Shown here: positions 1 through 7,993 of the stretch, in pieces | How positions within the stretch are numbered: position 1 is the stretch's first letter | How the letters are laid out: the number at the start of each line of letters is the position of its first letter | Assembly: GCA_947497065.1 (NCBI GenBank) | Contig: CANMEQ010000005.1 | Span: 186,001 to 250,000 of the forward strand | Length of the DNA stretch: 64,000 nucleotides | Direction: 5' to 3' | From: an uncultured Paracoccaceae bacterium | GTDB taxonomy: Bacteria > Pseudomonadota > Alphaproteobacteria > Rhodobacterales > Rhodobacteraceae | Position numbers and translations under genes: made by a program | The notes under the pieces: generated by a model | What the model saw: only the letters and a program-made list of their open reading frames with translations | Databases searched by the model: none | What the model was told of the DNA's origin: nothing

Positions 1-215
1 TCGCATTCGCCATCGTTGGCAAATTCGCAGCTGTCATCGGAGATGTTTTGGGCCAGCAGGGCGCAATCGGCTGTGTCGGTGCCGGGGTCGCAATAGCCTT
101 GGCCGCCGTAGCGCTCTTCGTCGCATTCATTGTCATTCGCGTAGTCGCAAGAATTTTGCGCCATGGCGGGGAGGGCGAGTGTTAGGAAAAAGCAGGTGAT
201 GAAATATCGTAACAT
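1..215 (-). CDS. Secreted Cys-rich repeat protein (C-terminus beyond window)
   Basis: The gene starts at an ATG at 215 and runs off the left edge, so only about 71 residues are visible. Residues 1-19 form a signal peptide ending in AMA, so the product should be exported. The mature part contains a Cys/Asp/Gly-rich unit of about 38 residues (SCDYANDNECDE, then YCDPGTDTADC) that begins again at once as SCEFANDGEC, so it is a tandem repeat. The even cysteine spacing and acidic residues suggest disulfide-stabilised, perhaps Ca2+-binding modules in the periplasm or outside the cell; that part is inference. No specific function can be assigned. It lies downstream of tpa on the same strand, behind a hairpin. 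Confidence 0.7.
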   Translation of the reverse strand, partial: MLRYFITCFFLTLALPAMAQNSCDYANDNECDEERYGGQGYCDPGTDTADCALLAQNISDDSCEFANDGEC

Positions 216-258
216 AGTCGCCTCAAGCATTTGTGATGGCGCGACTAAACAGGATTGG

Positions 259-290
259 GCGCGTCCCGTCCACAGGGGAACGGGACGCGC
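259..290 (-). terminator. Hairpin after tpa
   Basis: A perfect 11-bp inverted repeat (GCGCGTCCCGT, 259-269, with its complement at 280-290) and a 10-nt loop lies just past the tpa stop. On the minus strand no proper U-run follows, so it is a weak intrinsic terminator or a 3'-end stabiliser. Confidence 0.5.
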
Positions 291-300
291 GGCGTTGGTT

Positions 301-1689
301 TTAGCCGAACACGCGCGTGAGTGCGCCATCGACGGCGGTGGTGATTTCGTCGATGTCATCGGCGGTGGCGATGAGGGGCGGTGAGAAACACAGCGTGTTG
401 TTTTTGCCCGGCACGGAGCGGTTGGTGGCGCCGATGATCACGCCTTGTTGCATGCAATCGGCGACAACAGCGGCGGCGAGTTTTTCGTGCACGGGGTCTT
501 TGCTGTCGCGGTCTGCGACGAGTTCGGCCCCGCAGAACAGGCCCTTGCCGCGCACATCGCCGATGACTTTGTGCTTTTCAGCCAGCGCGTTCAGGTTGGC
601 CACGAGGCGTGCGCCCATGGCCGTGGTGTTGGCGAGCAGGCCTTCGTCTTCGATGATGCGCATGTTTTCCAGCGCGGCGGTGGGCCCAGAGGTGCAGCCG
701 CCGAAGGTGGAGATGTCGCGGAAGTAGTTCAGCGGGTCATCGGCGTTGTCTTTGAACATGTCGAAGACCGCTTCGGTGGTGACGCAGATAGAGATCGCGG
801 CATAGCCGGAGGCCACGCCTTTGGCCATGGTCACGATATCGGGTTGGATGCCGTAGTGCTGGTAGCCGAACCATTCACCGGTGCGCCCGACGCCGCAGAC
901 GACTTCGTCGATGTGCAGCAAGATATCGTATTTTTTGCAAATCTCTTGGACGCGGGGCCAGTAGCCTTCCGGCGGGGTGATGACGCCGCCGCCAGCGGTG
1001 ACCGGTTCGAGGCACAAGGCACCGACGGTGTCTGGGCCTTCGCGCAGGATGATCTCTTCGATTTGGTTGGCGGCCCATTCGCCGTAGTTTTCCACCGGTG
1101 CGCCGTCTTGTTCGTGTTTGCGGTATTCCATGCAGTGTGGGACGCGCACGAAGCCCGGTGTGAAGGGGCCGTATTGGGCATTGCGTTCGTCTTGGCCGCC
1201 TGCGGACATGCTGGCGATGGTTGAACCGTGGTAGTCACGGTCGCGGTAGAGGATTTTGTGTTTCTTGCCGCCGTAGCGTTTGTGGGCGATTTGGCGGACC
1301 ATTTTAAAGCCCTTCTCGTTCGCCTCGGATCCGGAGTTGGCGTAGTAGACGCGGGACATACCGGGCATTTTTTCGATCAGCTTTTCGGCGAACAGCGCGC
1401 CGGGGATCGTGCCGACGGTGCCGCCGAAGAAGTTCATTTTCATGATTTGATCGCGCACGGCGTTGGCGATGCTTTCGCGGCCATAGCCGACGTTGACGGT
1501 CCAGACGCCACCGGCGACAGCATCGAGATGCTCCTTGCCGTGTTGGTCCCAGACGCGCAGGCCTTTGCCTTCGACGATGATGCGCGGCTCGCCCGTCTCG
1601 AAGGGTTTGTGCTGGATCAGGTGGTGCCAGACGTGCGCGCGGTCTGCGTCGATCACGTGGCTGAGGTCGTTTGCTGATTGTCCGTCCAT
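301..1689 (-). CDS. tpa: Taurine--pyruvate aminotransferase
   Basis: This 462-residue class-III, PLP-dependent aminotransferase should transfer the amino group of taurine to pyruvate, giving sulfoacetaldehyde and alanine, the first step of taurine use in many roseobacters. The fold marks are clear: the NSGSEANEKGFK phosphate-binding region, HIDEVVCGVGRTG (residue 260 region) and the Schiff-base lysine K290 in TMAKGVASG. The N-terminal SHVIDADRAHVWHHL and the RVPHCMEYR region match Tpa sequences as I remember them better than other omega-aminotransferases. No sulfoacetaldehyde acetyltransferase (xsc), taurine transporter or tauR lies beside it, which is a little unusual. A related omega-amine substrate remains possible. 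The gene is monocistronic. Confidence 0.75.
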   Translation of the reverse strand: MDGQSANDLSHVIDADRAHVWHHLIQHKPFETGEPRIIVEGKGLRVWDQHGKEHLDAVAGGVWTVNVGYGRESIANAVRDQIMKMNFFGGTVGTIPGALFAEKLIEKMPGMSRVYYANSGSEANEKGFKMVRQIAHKRYGGKKHKILYRDRDYHGSTIASMSAGGQDERNAQYGPFTPGFVRVPHCMEYRKHEQDGAPVENYGEWAANQIEEIILREGPDTVGALCLEPVTAGGGVITPPEGYWPRVQEICKKYDILLHIDEVVCGVGRTGEWFGYQHYGIQPDIVTMAKGVASGYAAISICVTTEAVFDMFKDNADDPLNYFRDISTFGGCTSGPTAALENMRIIEDEGLLANTTAMGARLVANLNALAEKHKVIGDVRGKGLFCGAELVADRDSKDPVHEKLAAAVVADCMQQGVIIGATNRSVPGKNNTLCFSPPLIATADDIDEITTAVDGALTRVFG

Positions 1690-1804
1690 TTGAGCCTCCG
1701 AAGGGAATCAATGCGCGGGTGCGCGTTGGTCTGACTATCCCCCGCTTTTTCGGTTTGAGTTAGGTCCAGATGTGCACCCCAAATGGCACCAGTTTTGTGG
1801 GGGC

Positions 1805-1835
1805 TTGACCTTCTAGTGACTGGAACCTTTATGGA
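1805..1835 (+). promoter_or_regulatory. CueR-type promoter/operator of copA
   Basis: The -35 box TTGACC (1805-1810) and -10 box TATGGA (1830-1835) are 19 bp apart. That over-long spacer is typical of promoters activated by MerR-family proteins. The spacer holds an imperfect dyad (ACCTTCTAGT and ACTGGAACCT) centred between the boxes, like known CueR sites. A ribosome-binding site (GAAGGAG, 1842-1848) precedes the copA ATG. Confidence 0.85.
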
Positions 1836-1855
1836 AGGGGTGAAGGAGCGTTCTG

Positions 1856-4015
1856 ATGGCGACACTGAGATTCGAGATTGAGGGTTTGAACTGTGGTTCG
1901 TGTGCGGCGCGGGCGCAGAAGGCGATGGAAGGGGTGGATGGCGTTGTGTCTGCCCATGTGAATTTGGCCGATCACACGGCGGTGGTGGAGGCGCCTAAGG
2001 GGCGGGTCGCGGCGATTGCGGCGGCCTCGACCCAAGCGGGGTATGCAGCGCGGGTGGTGGAGCGTGCGGACCGTGTGGCTGTGCCAGACGAGGATACGGG
2101 GGCGTTGCGGCGGCAGGTTGTTTTGGCGGCGGTTCTGACGGCGCCGCTGTTTTTGATTGAAATGGGCGGGCATGTGTACCCGCCGTTGCACCACTGGATC
2201 ATGGCCACGGTTGGGATGACCGTGTCGTGGAGCGTGCAGTTTGTGTTGGCGAGTTTGGTGCTGATCGGGCCGGGGGCTGTGTTTTACCGGATCGGGGTGC
2301 CGGCCTTGATGCGGGGCGCGCCAGATATGAATTCGTTGGTGGTTTTGGGGGCGACGGCGGCCTGGGGCTATTCCACGGTGGCGGTGTTTGCGCCGCAGGT
2401 TTTGCCTGACGGTGCGGTGGCCGTGTATTTCGAAGCGGCTGGCGTGATTGTGACGCTGATTTTGCTGGGGCGTTTGTTAGAGGCGCGGGCCAAGGGGCGC
2501 ACGGGGGCTGCGATCAAGCGGTTGATCGGGTTGCGGCCGGAGACTGCACGGGTCGAACGAGACGGCAAGGTTCAAGATGTGGCGTTGGAGGCGGTGGTGC
2601 GCGGTGATGTTGTGCATTTGGCGGCGGGCGCGCGGGTGCCGGTGGATGGTGTGGTTCTGCGCGGGCAAGGTGTGGTCGACGAGGCGATGATTTCGGGGGA
2701 ACCGGTGCCTGTTGAGAAGGGCGCAGGAGATGCGCTGGTGGCTGGGACAGTGAACGGCAATGGTGCCTTGGTGATGGAGGCGCAGGCCGTTGGGGCGGAC
2801 ACGATGCTGGCGCGGATCATCGAGATGGTCGCGCAGGCCCAAGGTGCGCGGTTGCCGGTGCAGGATTTGGTGAACCGGATCACACTGTGGTTTGTGCCTG
2901 CGGTGATGGCCATTGCTGCGGTAACGGTTTTGATTTGGTTGATCGTGGGCAGTGTGCCGCAGGCCTTGGTCGCGGGGGTTTCGGTTTTGATTATCGCCTG
3001 TCCTTGCGCGATGGGGCTGGCGGTGCCGACGTCGATCATGGTGGGGACTGGGCGTGCGGCGGAGCTGGGTGTTTTGTTTCGGCGCGGTGATGCGTTGCAG
3101 ACGGTGCAGGGCGTGGATGTGGTGGCGTTTGATAAAACGGGCACATTGACGGTGGGCGCGCCTGTGGTTGTGTCGACCACGGTTGAGGCGGCGGATGTGG
3201 CGGCGGTTGCGGCTGTTGAAGCGGCATCGACGCATCCTTTGGCGGGGGCGATTGTTGCCTATGCGGGGGAGGATGTGCCTGCCGCAGACGCGGTTGATAC
3301 GGTGCCCGGGCTTGGGGTGCGGGGCCGTGTCGGCGGGCGGCGCGTTGTTGTGGGCAATGCCAAGATGATGGCGGCTGAGGGTGTTGAGCCTGTGGGCGGT
3401 GCATTTGGGGGGGATGTTCCGGTGGGGCAGACGCCGGTGATGGTGGCGATTGATGGGGTGTTCGCCGGTGTTTTTGCGATTGCAGATGAGGTGAAACCGG
3501 ACGCCAAGGCGACTGTTTCTGCGCTGCAGGCGCGAGGTGTGACGGTGGCGATGATTTCCGGAGATACGGCTACGGCGGCAGAGGCGCTGGGGGCGACTTT
3601 GGGTATCGACCATGTGGTGGCGGGTGTTTTGCCGGACGGCAAAGTGGACGCGGTACGCGCGTTGCAGAAGGACGGTAAGGTGGCGTTCGTGGGGGACGGG
3701 ATCAACGATGCGCCTGCCTTGGCGGCGGCGGATGTGGGCATCGCCATGGGGACCGGCACGGATGTTGCTGTGGAAGCCGCAGATGTTGTTTTGGTGTCGG
3801 GCAATCCGTTGGGAGTGGCGCGGGCGATTGAGGTCAGCCGCAAGACGTTGCGCAACATTTGGCAGAACCTTGGTTGGGCGTTTGGCTACAACGTGGTGCT
3901 GATCCCTGTGGCTGCCATGGGGTGGCTGACGCCGCAATTGGCGGCGCTGGCGATGGCGCTGTCGAGCGTGTTGGTGGTGAGCAATGCGCTGCGCCTGCGG
4001 TGGGTGCGCGTATGA
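1856..4015 (+). CDS. copA: Cu(+)-exporting P1B-type ATPase
   Basis: This 719-residue inner-membrane pump exports Cu(I) from the cytoplasm using ATP. It has one N-terminal heavy-metal domain with GLNCGSC near residue 12, the intramembrane CPC motif (C382-P-C384), the phosphorylation site DKTGT (D426), the SGEP actuator loop, the HP motif (STHPLA) and the GDGINDAPAL hinge. FGYN in the seventh and MALSS in the eighth membrane helix are the Cu+ specificity residues of the 1B-1 class. It is somewhat short because it has one metal-binding domain rather than two. It is transcribed from the CueR-type promoter and overlaps cueR by ATGA. Confidence 0.95.
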   Translation: MATLRFEIEGLNCGSCAARAQKAMEGVDGVVSAHVNLADHTAVVEAPKGRVAAIAAASTQAGYAARVVERADRVAVPDEDTGALRRQVVLAAVLTAPLFLIEMGGHVYPPLHHWIMATVGMTVSWSVQFVLASLVLIGPGAVFYRIGVPALMRGAPDMNSLVVLGATAAWGYSTVAVFAPQVLPDGAVAVYFEAAGVIVTLILLGRLLEARAKGRTGAAIKRLIGLRPETARVERDGKVQDVALEAVVRGDVVHLAAGARVPVDGVVLRGQGVVDEAMISGEPVPVEKGAGDALVAGTVNGNGALVMEAQAVGADTMLARIIEMVAQAQGARLPVQDLVNRITLWFVPAVMAIAAVTVLIWLIVGSVPQALVAGVSVLIIACPCAMGLAVPTSIMVGTGRAAELGVLFRRGDALQTVQGVDVVAFDKTGTLTVGAPVVVSTTVEAADVAAVAAVEAASTHPLAGAIVAYAGEDVPAADAVDTVPGLGVRGRVGGRRVVVGNAKMMAAEGVEPVGGAFGGDVPVGQTPVMVAIDGVFAGVFAIADEVKPDAKATVSALQARGVTVAMISGDTATAAEALGATLGIDHVVAGVLPDGKVDAVRALQKDGKVAFVGDGINDAPALAAADVGIAMGTGTDVAVEAADVVLVSGNPLGVARAIEVSRKTLRNIWQNLGWAFGYNVVLIPVAAMGWLTPQLAALAMALSSVLVVSNALRLRWVRV

Positions 4016-4428
4016 ACATAAAGGATGTGAGTGTGCGGGTGGGCCTGCCGGCGAAGACGATCCGCTATTACGAAGAGATTGGGTTGGTCACGCCGGATCG
4101 CGCCGCCAATGGATATCGCGATTTCAGTGCGGCGCATGTGCATACGTTGACGTTTTTGGCGCGAGCGCGGGGGCTGGGGTTTTCGGTAGAGGATTGCCGC
4201 GAGTTACTGGCGTTGTGGGAAGATCAGGGGCGCGAGAGTGCCGATGTGCGTACGATTGCGCAGCAGCATTTGGCGCAGATCGAAGAGAAGATTGCAGGGT
4301 TGCAGGATATGGCGGCGACCCTGTCTGATTTGGTGCGGGGCTGTGCCGGAGATGCACGGCCGGAGTGCCCGATTTTGCAAGGGCTGGCTGGTGAAACGGC
4401 GCAGACCTCTTGCGAGAAATTGCCCTAG
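4012..4428 (+). CDS. cueR: Copper-responsive MerR-family regulator
   Basis: The start is the ATG inside the copA stop (ATGA), giving 138 residues, close to E. coli CueR (135). The N-terminal winged helix is typical of the MerR family (TIRYYEEIGLVTP). A dimerisation helix follows, then the metal loop with C111 and C119 (C-A-G-D-x4-C-P-I), which match the two Cu(I)-binding cysteines of CueR in spacing. It should bind the dyad in front of copA and activate transcription when Cu(I) is bound. Being cotranscribed with copA gives positive autoregulation, unlike E. coli, where cueR and copA are separate. Confidence 0.93.
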   Translation: MNIKDVSVRVGLPAKTIRYYEEIGLVTPDRAANGYRDFSAAHVHTLTFLARARGLGFSVEDCRELLALWEDQGRESADVRTIAQQHLAQIEEKIAGLQDMAATLSDLVRGCAGDARPECPILQGLAGETAQTSCEKLP

Positions 4429-4493
4429 GGCTGCCTGATTTTCGTCCAATCTGTTGGGCAGGGTGAGCTGGTATTTTTACCGGAGATCCCGAG

Positions 4494-5315
4494 ATGCGTT
4501 TGATGGATAGACTATTGAGCCCCGCGACGTTGGGGGGGATTGCCGTTGTGATTTTGGCGGTTGGGTATTTTCTGCAGGTTGAGATGAACGCGCAGGTGGC
4601 GGCGGGGACGCGGACGTTGGATGCCGGTGGGATGACGGTGTTTGGGGTGCTGTCGAAAGTGGCGGGTGCGATTGGATTGTTGGCTTTGGCGCGCGTGGTG
4701 TTTCGGGTTGCGCCTGAGGGGGCAGAGGAAGCGCCTGATTTGGTTTTGGTAGATGATGTGGACCCTGCGCCGGTGACCGAGGAGGTGCGGCCAGCCGTAC
4801 CGTTGTGGAAGCAGCGGGCGGGGTTGGCAGGCGGCCCAGCGATTGTGACGGAGCAGGAGGCCGCGCCTGTGGCTGATGCGGTGCAGGTGCAGTTGGAGGA
4901 ACCGACAGGCACGACGTTCACGCTCCGCAAGGGTTTGATTGCCTGCGTGGGCGGGCTGTTTTTGCTTGGGCTGGTGGCGACGATTGTGGATGTGATTGGT
5001 CGGTCGGCATCCGAGGCTGCGGTTGCGGCAGAGGAGCCGCGCCCGCAGGATCAATTGGCGGCGGTGGTCGCCGATGCGATTGTTCCGGATGCGCCACAGG
5101 ATCGGCATTGGACGCAGATTGATTTGACGCCGATGGCCGAGTGGGTGACGGCGACGGGCCTGCTGGCGGCGAGCGGTGATCTTGAGGCGATCAAGACGCT
5201 GACGCTACTGACGCTCGGGCTGCTTGGCGTGCTGTGCCTACCGTTCATGTTTCTGGGCCTGCGGCGCGCGTTTCGGCCGCGCGTCAGCGTTCGGATGGAC
5301 AGCATGGGGCTGTAG
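4494..5315 (+). CDS. Uncharacterised four-helix membrane protein
   Basis: I do not recognise this 273-residue protein. It has hydrophobic segments at about 13-30, 48-68, 147-170 and 236-258. Between the second and third segments lies an acidic, Ala/Pro/Glu-rich stretch (about 75-140) that looks disordered and is probably exposed on one face of the membrane. A second Ala/Glu-rich stretch lies at 172-200. The start could also be M4 (4503). It follows cueR by 65 bp on the same strand and may be read from the copA promoter, but nothing in the protein, such as Cys/His/Met clusters, points to metal handling. It converges with mipZ, whose stop is 5 bp away. Confidence 0.6.
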   Translation: MRLMDRLLSPATLGGIAVVILAVGYFLQVEMNAQVAAGTRTLDAGGMTVFGVLSKVAGAIGLLALARVVFRVAPEGAEEAPDLVLVDDVDPAPVTEEVRPAVPLWKQRAGLAGGPAIVTEQEAAPVADAVQVQLEEPTGTTFTLRKGLIACVGGLFLLGLVATIVDVIGRSASEAAVAAEEPRPQDQLAAVVADAIVPDAPQDRHWTQIDLTPMAEWVTATGLLAASGDLEAIKTLTLLTLGLLGVLCLPFMFLGLRRAFRPRVSVRMDSMGL

Positions 5316-5320
5316 CCCCG

Positions 5321-6130
5321 TTAGAAGTTTACCGTGACGCCGGGCAGGTTGAGCGATTTGATGAGGTCGCGCAGTTCTTGGCGGGCGGCGACGTTTGAGA
5401 TGTTGAGCCCTTTGACGCCGAGGTCGCGCAGATCGAGCAGGGTGAGGCCACGGGGGAAGAGTTCGCGGAAAATCACGCGTTCGTTGAACCCCGGTGCTGT
5501 GCGAAAGCCGATGCGGCGCGAGAGCTTTTCGATCGCGGCTTCCATTTTTTGTTTGTTCACCATGTTTTGGGCGCCCATGCGGTTGCGCACGACGACCCAA
5601 TCGATGGGTTCGAACCCGGCTTGGGCTCGCAATTGGCGGGCATTCCAGACCATTTGAGAATAGACGGAGGGACCGGTGATGGTTTCGCCGTCACCGTCTA
5701 CGTGGGCCAGCAGGTCGAAGTCGATGAAGCTGTCGTTGAGGGGCGTGATCAGCGTGTCGGCCAGCGAGTGGGCGACCTGCGACAGGCGGGTGTGGCTGCC
5801 CGGGCAGTCGATCAGGATGAAATCATTGTCGGGTTCCAGCCCTGCGACGGCGGCGGACAGACGGTGATCGAGGATGTTTTCCCCGTCGCGCAGCGTGTCG
5901 GGGTTCACCTCGGGGAGGTCGTTGTAGGTGGGGGTGGGCAGGTCCAGCCCCTCTTTTTTCATGAAGGCTGTGCGGTTTTCCACGTAGCGGCCCAAGGTTT
6001 TCTGGCGCAGGTCCAGATCCAAGGTGCCGACCTTATGGCCCATCCGCGACAATGCGGTTGCCACGTGCATAGAGACGGTTGATTTGCCCGCTCCGCCCTT
6101 TTCGTTCCCCACGACGATAATATGTGCCAC
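5321..6130 (-). CDS. mipZ: Division-site positioning ATPase MipZ
   Basis: This 269-residue ParA/MinD-superfamily ATPase has a deviant Walker A motif, NEKGGAGKST (residues 9-18), and a second region DLDLRQKTLGRYVENR (about 38-53) that is diagnostic of the MipZ branch. DCPGSHT near residue 109 forms the Walker B/switch region. In Caulobacter, MipZ dimers form a gradient from the ParB-bound poles and inhibit FtsZ, so the ring forms at mid-cell; the same role is expected here. In many alphaproteobacteria the gene stands alone, as it does here. It is divergent from rhlE across a structured intergenic region. Confidence 0.9.
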   Translation of the reverse strand: MAHIIVVGNEKGGAGKSTVSMHVATALSRMGHKVGTLDLDLRQKTLGRYVENRTAFMKKEGLDLPTPTYNDLPEVNPDTLRDGENILDHRLSAAVAGLEPDNDFILIDCPGSHTRLSQVAHSLADTLITPLNDSFIDFDLLAHVDGDGETITGPSVYSQMVWNARQLRAQAGFEPIDWVVVRNRMGAQNMVNKQKMEAAIEKLSRRIGFRTAPGFNERVIFRELFPRGLTLLDLRDLGVKGLNISNVAARQELRDLIKSLNLPGVTVNF

Positions 6131-6253
6131 TGCCCCAGCCCCTGTTCTTGATTCCGGATGTGTTACCGGATGTTCCGCGTAACTATAGGCAAGGGCGGGC
6201 GCAAGGCAAAGAGGGATTGACTTGGGGCGTTTAGACCCCCATGTGGGCTGTGA

Positions 6254-6422
6254 ATGTAATGCAGGCTGCCGCGTGAGCAGGCGCCCCCGAGCTAAATCGG
6301 GCGCAAAGGCGCATTACATGGTTCCCACCATCACGCAGGGGCGCCGCGCCAAATCGGCGGGCCAGTATCGGCACGGGCATTCTGCCTGACCGTCAGCCTT
6401 TGGCGCATCCTCGCATGGTGGG
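6254..6422. other. Highly structured intergenic element (candidate RNA or palindromic element)
   Basis: The 353 bases between mipZ and rhlE hold two consecutive folded modules. Module A (6254-6319) is closed by a perfect 9-bp stem, ATGTAATGC with GCATTACAT, and encloses two small hairpins (CTGC/GCAG; CCGA/TCGG extended by GCGC/GCGC), as in a three-way junction. Module B (6324-6422) is closed by CCCACCAT/ATGGTGGG, has an inner perfect 8-bp stem GCGCCAAA (6346-6353)/TTTGGCGC (6399-6406) and further short pairing between them. It could be a small RNA, the leader of rhlE or mipZ, or a mobile palindromic element. I could not match it to 6S, SRP, RNase P or a riboswitch. The rest of the gap (6131-6253 and 6423-6483) shows only a weak TTGACT box at 6217. 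Confidence 0.5.
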
Positions 6423-6483
6423 TTTATCCCATTGAAATTTTGCGCGGGCGCGGTTTGCGTTCGCGGTGATCCAAGGAAAAAGT

Positions 6484-7821
6484 ATGGATTTTGACATGTT
6501 GGGCCTTGCGCCCCGATTGATTGCAGCGCTGGAAAAGCAGGGGATCACTGATCCGACGCCTATTCAGGCACAGGCCATTCCACACGCGATGAATGGTCGT
6601 GATGTGATGGGTTTGGCCCAGACGGGCAGTGGTAAGACGGCGGCGTTTGGTTTGCCGATGATTAACATGCTGCTCAAAGAGCAGGGCAAGCCGGCGCCGA
6701 AGACCGCGCGCGCGCTGATTTTGGCGCCGACCCGTGAGTTGGCCAAGCAAATTCAGGAAAATTTGGCGGCCTACACCACGGGCACCCATTTGAAGACCAT
6801 GTTGGTTGTGGGCGGGGCTGGTATTGTGGGCCAGATGCGCAAGCTGGAACGTGGGACGGATTTGCTGGTGGCGACACCGGGCCGTTTGATTGACCTGTTG
6901 GACCGCAAGGCGATCCGGTTGGACGAGACGTATTTTCTGGTGTTGGACGAGGCCGACCAGATGCTGGACATGGGGTTCATCCATGCGCTGCGCCAGATTG
7001 CGCCACTGTTGGGCACACCGCGCCAGACGATGCTGTTTTCGGCGACAATGCCGAAGCTGATGGCGGAATTGGCGGGGGCGTTTTTGGACAGCCCTATTCG
7101 TGTTCAGGTGGATGCGCCGGGCAAGGCCGTGGACCGGATCGAGCAATCGGTGCATTTCGTGGCCAAGGCGGCGAAGACTGATTTGTTGTTGGAGCTGATC
7201 GACAAGCACCGCGATGAGCGGGCGATTGTGTTTGGCCGCACCAAGCATGGGTCTGAGAAGTTGCACAAGCTGCTGGAGAAGAAGGGGTTTGCCTCTGCGT
7301 CTATTCACGGGAACAAATCCCAAGGGCAGCGCGATCGTGCGATCACGGATTTCAAAGCCGGTAAGGTGAAAATTCTTGTGGCGACGGATGTGGCGGCCCG
7401 TGGATTGGATATTCCCGAGGTCAAACACGTTTACAACTATGATCTGCCGAATGTGCCGGAAAACTACATTCACCGGATTGGCCGGACGGCCCGTGCTGGT
7501 GCGGATGGTATGGCGATTGCGTTTTGTGCGCCTGACGAGATGGGTGAATTGCGCGACATTCAAAAGGCCATGAAGGCGGATATTCCGGTGGCAGGCGGTC
7601 GCCCTTGGGCGAAGGATGAAGAAGAATCCAAGCCGAAACGCGGTGGCGGCGGTGGTCGTCGCGGTGGTGGCGGCGGTGGCCGTGGTGGTAAACCTGGTGG
7701 CGGACGCCCTGGTGGCAAGCCGGGCGGTGGGCGCCCAGGTGGCGGCGGCGGTAAGCCCGGTGGCGGAAAGCCTGGTGGCGGTCGCCGTAAAAAGTCGCGC
7801 GGCGGCGGTGGTGCTGCCTGA
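6484..7821 (+). CDS. rhlE: DEAD-box RNA helicase, RhlE type
   Basis: The ATG at 6484 is chosen because AAGGA lies 7-8 nt upstream; an in-frame GTG at 6466 has no such site. The 445-residue protein unwinds RNA duplexes and probably helps ribosome assembly or RNA decay in the cytoplasm. It shows the Q motif (TPIQAQAIP), Walker A AQTGSGKT (45-52), PTRELA, TPGRL, DEAD (155-158), SAT, and the C-terminal ARGLDIP and HRIGRTAR motifs. Residues from about 385 form a basic Gly-rich tail (GGGRRGGGGGG, then repeated KPGGG/RPGG units) like RGG boxes that bind RNA. An intrinsic terminator follows directly. Confidence 0.93.
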   Translation: MDFDMLGLAPRLIAALEKQGITDPTPIQAQAIPHAMNGRDVMGLAQTGSGKTAAFGLPMINMLLKEQGKPAPKTARALILAPTRELAKQIQENLAAYTTGTHLKTMLVVGGAGIVGQMRKLERGTDLLVATPGRLIDLLDRKAIRLDETYFLVLDEADQMLDMGFIHALRQIAPLLGTPRQTMLFSATMPKLMAELAGAFLDSPIRVQVDAPGKAVDRIEQSVHFVAKAAKTDLLLELIDKHRDERAIVFGRTKHGSEKLHKLLEKKGFASASIHGNKSQGQRDRAITDFKAGKVKILVATDVAARGLDIPEVKHVYNYDLPNVPENYIHRIGRTARAGADGMAIAFCAPDEMGELRDIQKAMKADIPVAGGRPWAKDEEESKPKRGGGGGRRGGGGGGRGGKPGGGRPGGKPGGGRPGGGGGKPGGGKPGGGRRKKSRGGGGAA

Positions 7822-7850
7822 TCAGCCCTACGTGAGATAAGAAATTGAAG

Positions 7851-7881
7851 ACGCCGTTCCTGAAAAGGAGCGGCGTTTTTT
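7851..7881 (+). terminator. Intrinsic terminator of rhlE
   Basis: An 11-bp stem (ACGCCGTTCCT with AGGAGCGGCGT, one G-U pair) has a GAAA tetraloop and runs into a T6 tract (7876-7881). Confidence 0.9.
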
Positions 7882-7933
7882 ATGGGGCTGTTGGGGCGGT
7901 TTGCGATGAGCGGGGGTTTGGGGAGGAAAAAAT

Positions 7934-7962
7934 GACGGAATTTAAGGATTCGCGCGTATAAT
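7934..7962 (+). promoter_or_regulatory. Promoter of the first YHYH gene
   Basis: A perfect -10 box TATAAT (7957-7962) stands 17 bp after GACGGA (7934-7939). The second YHYH gene has the same GACGGA-N17-TATAA layout at 10899-10927. The ribosome-binding site GGAGG is at about 7982-7986. Confidence 0.5.
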
Positions 7963-7993
7963 TGGAAAATCAATATTTTTTGGAGGGAACCAG

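Noticed and set aside
259-290. Hairpin after tpa as a CRISPR-like or mobile repeat
   Set aside because: It is single-copy in the window and sits exactly at the 3' end of tpa, so an end-of-transcript hairpin is simpler.
445-1224. A 259-codon plus-strand open frame opposite tpa
   Set aside because: Shadow frame rich in Ala, Gly, Val and Asp; tpa on the other strand is well supported.
2477-3937. A 486-codon minus-strand open frame opposite copA
   Set aside because: Arg/His-rich shadow of copA with no family features or ribosome-binding site.
6254-6422. Identification of the structured element as 4.5S SRP RNA, 6S RNA or a cobalamin riboswitch
   Set aside because: The conserved SRP loop sequences, the 6S central bubble signature and the riboswitch boxes were not found on either strand.
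7616-7840. A 74-codon frame inside the rhlE tail
   Set aside because: It arises from the Gly-codon repeat tract in another frame and lies wholly within rhlE and its terminator region.
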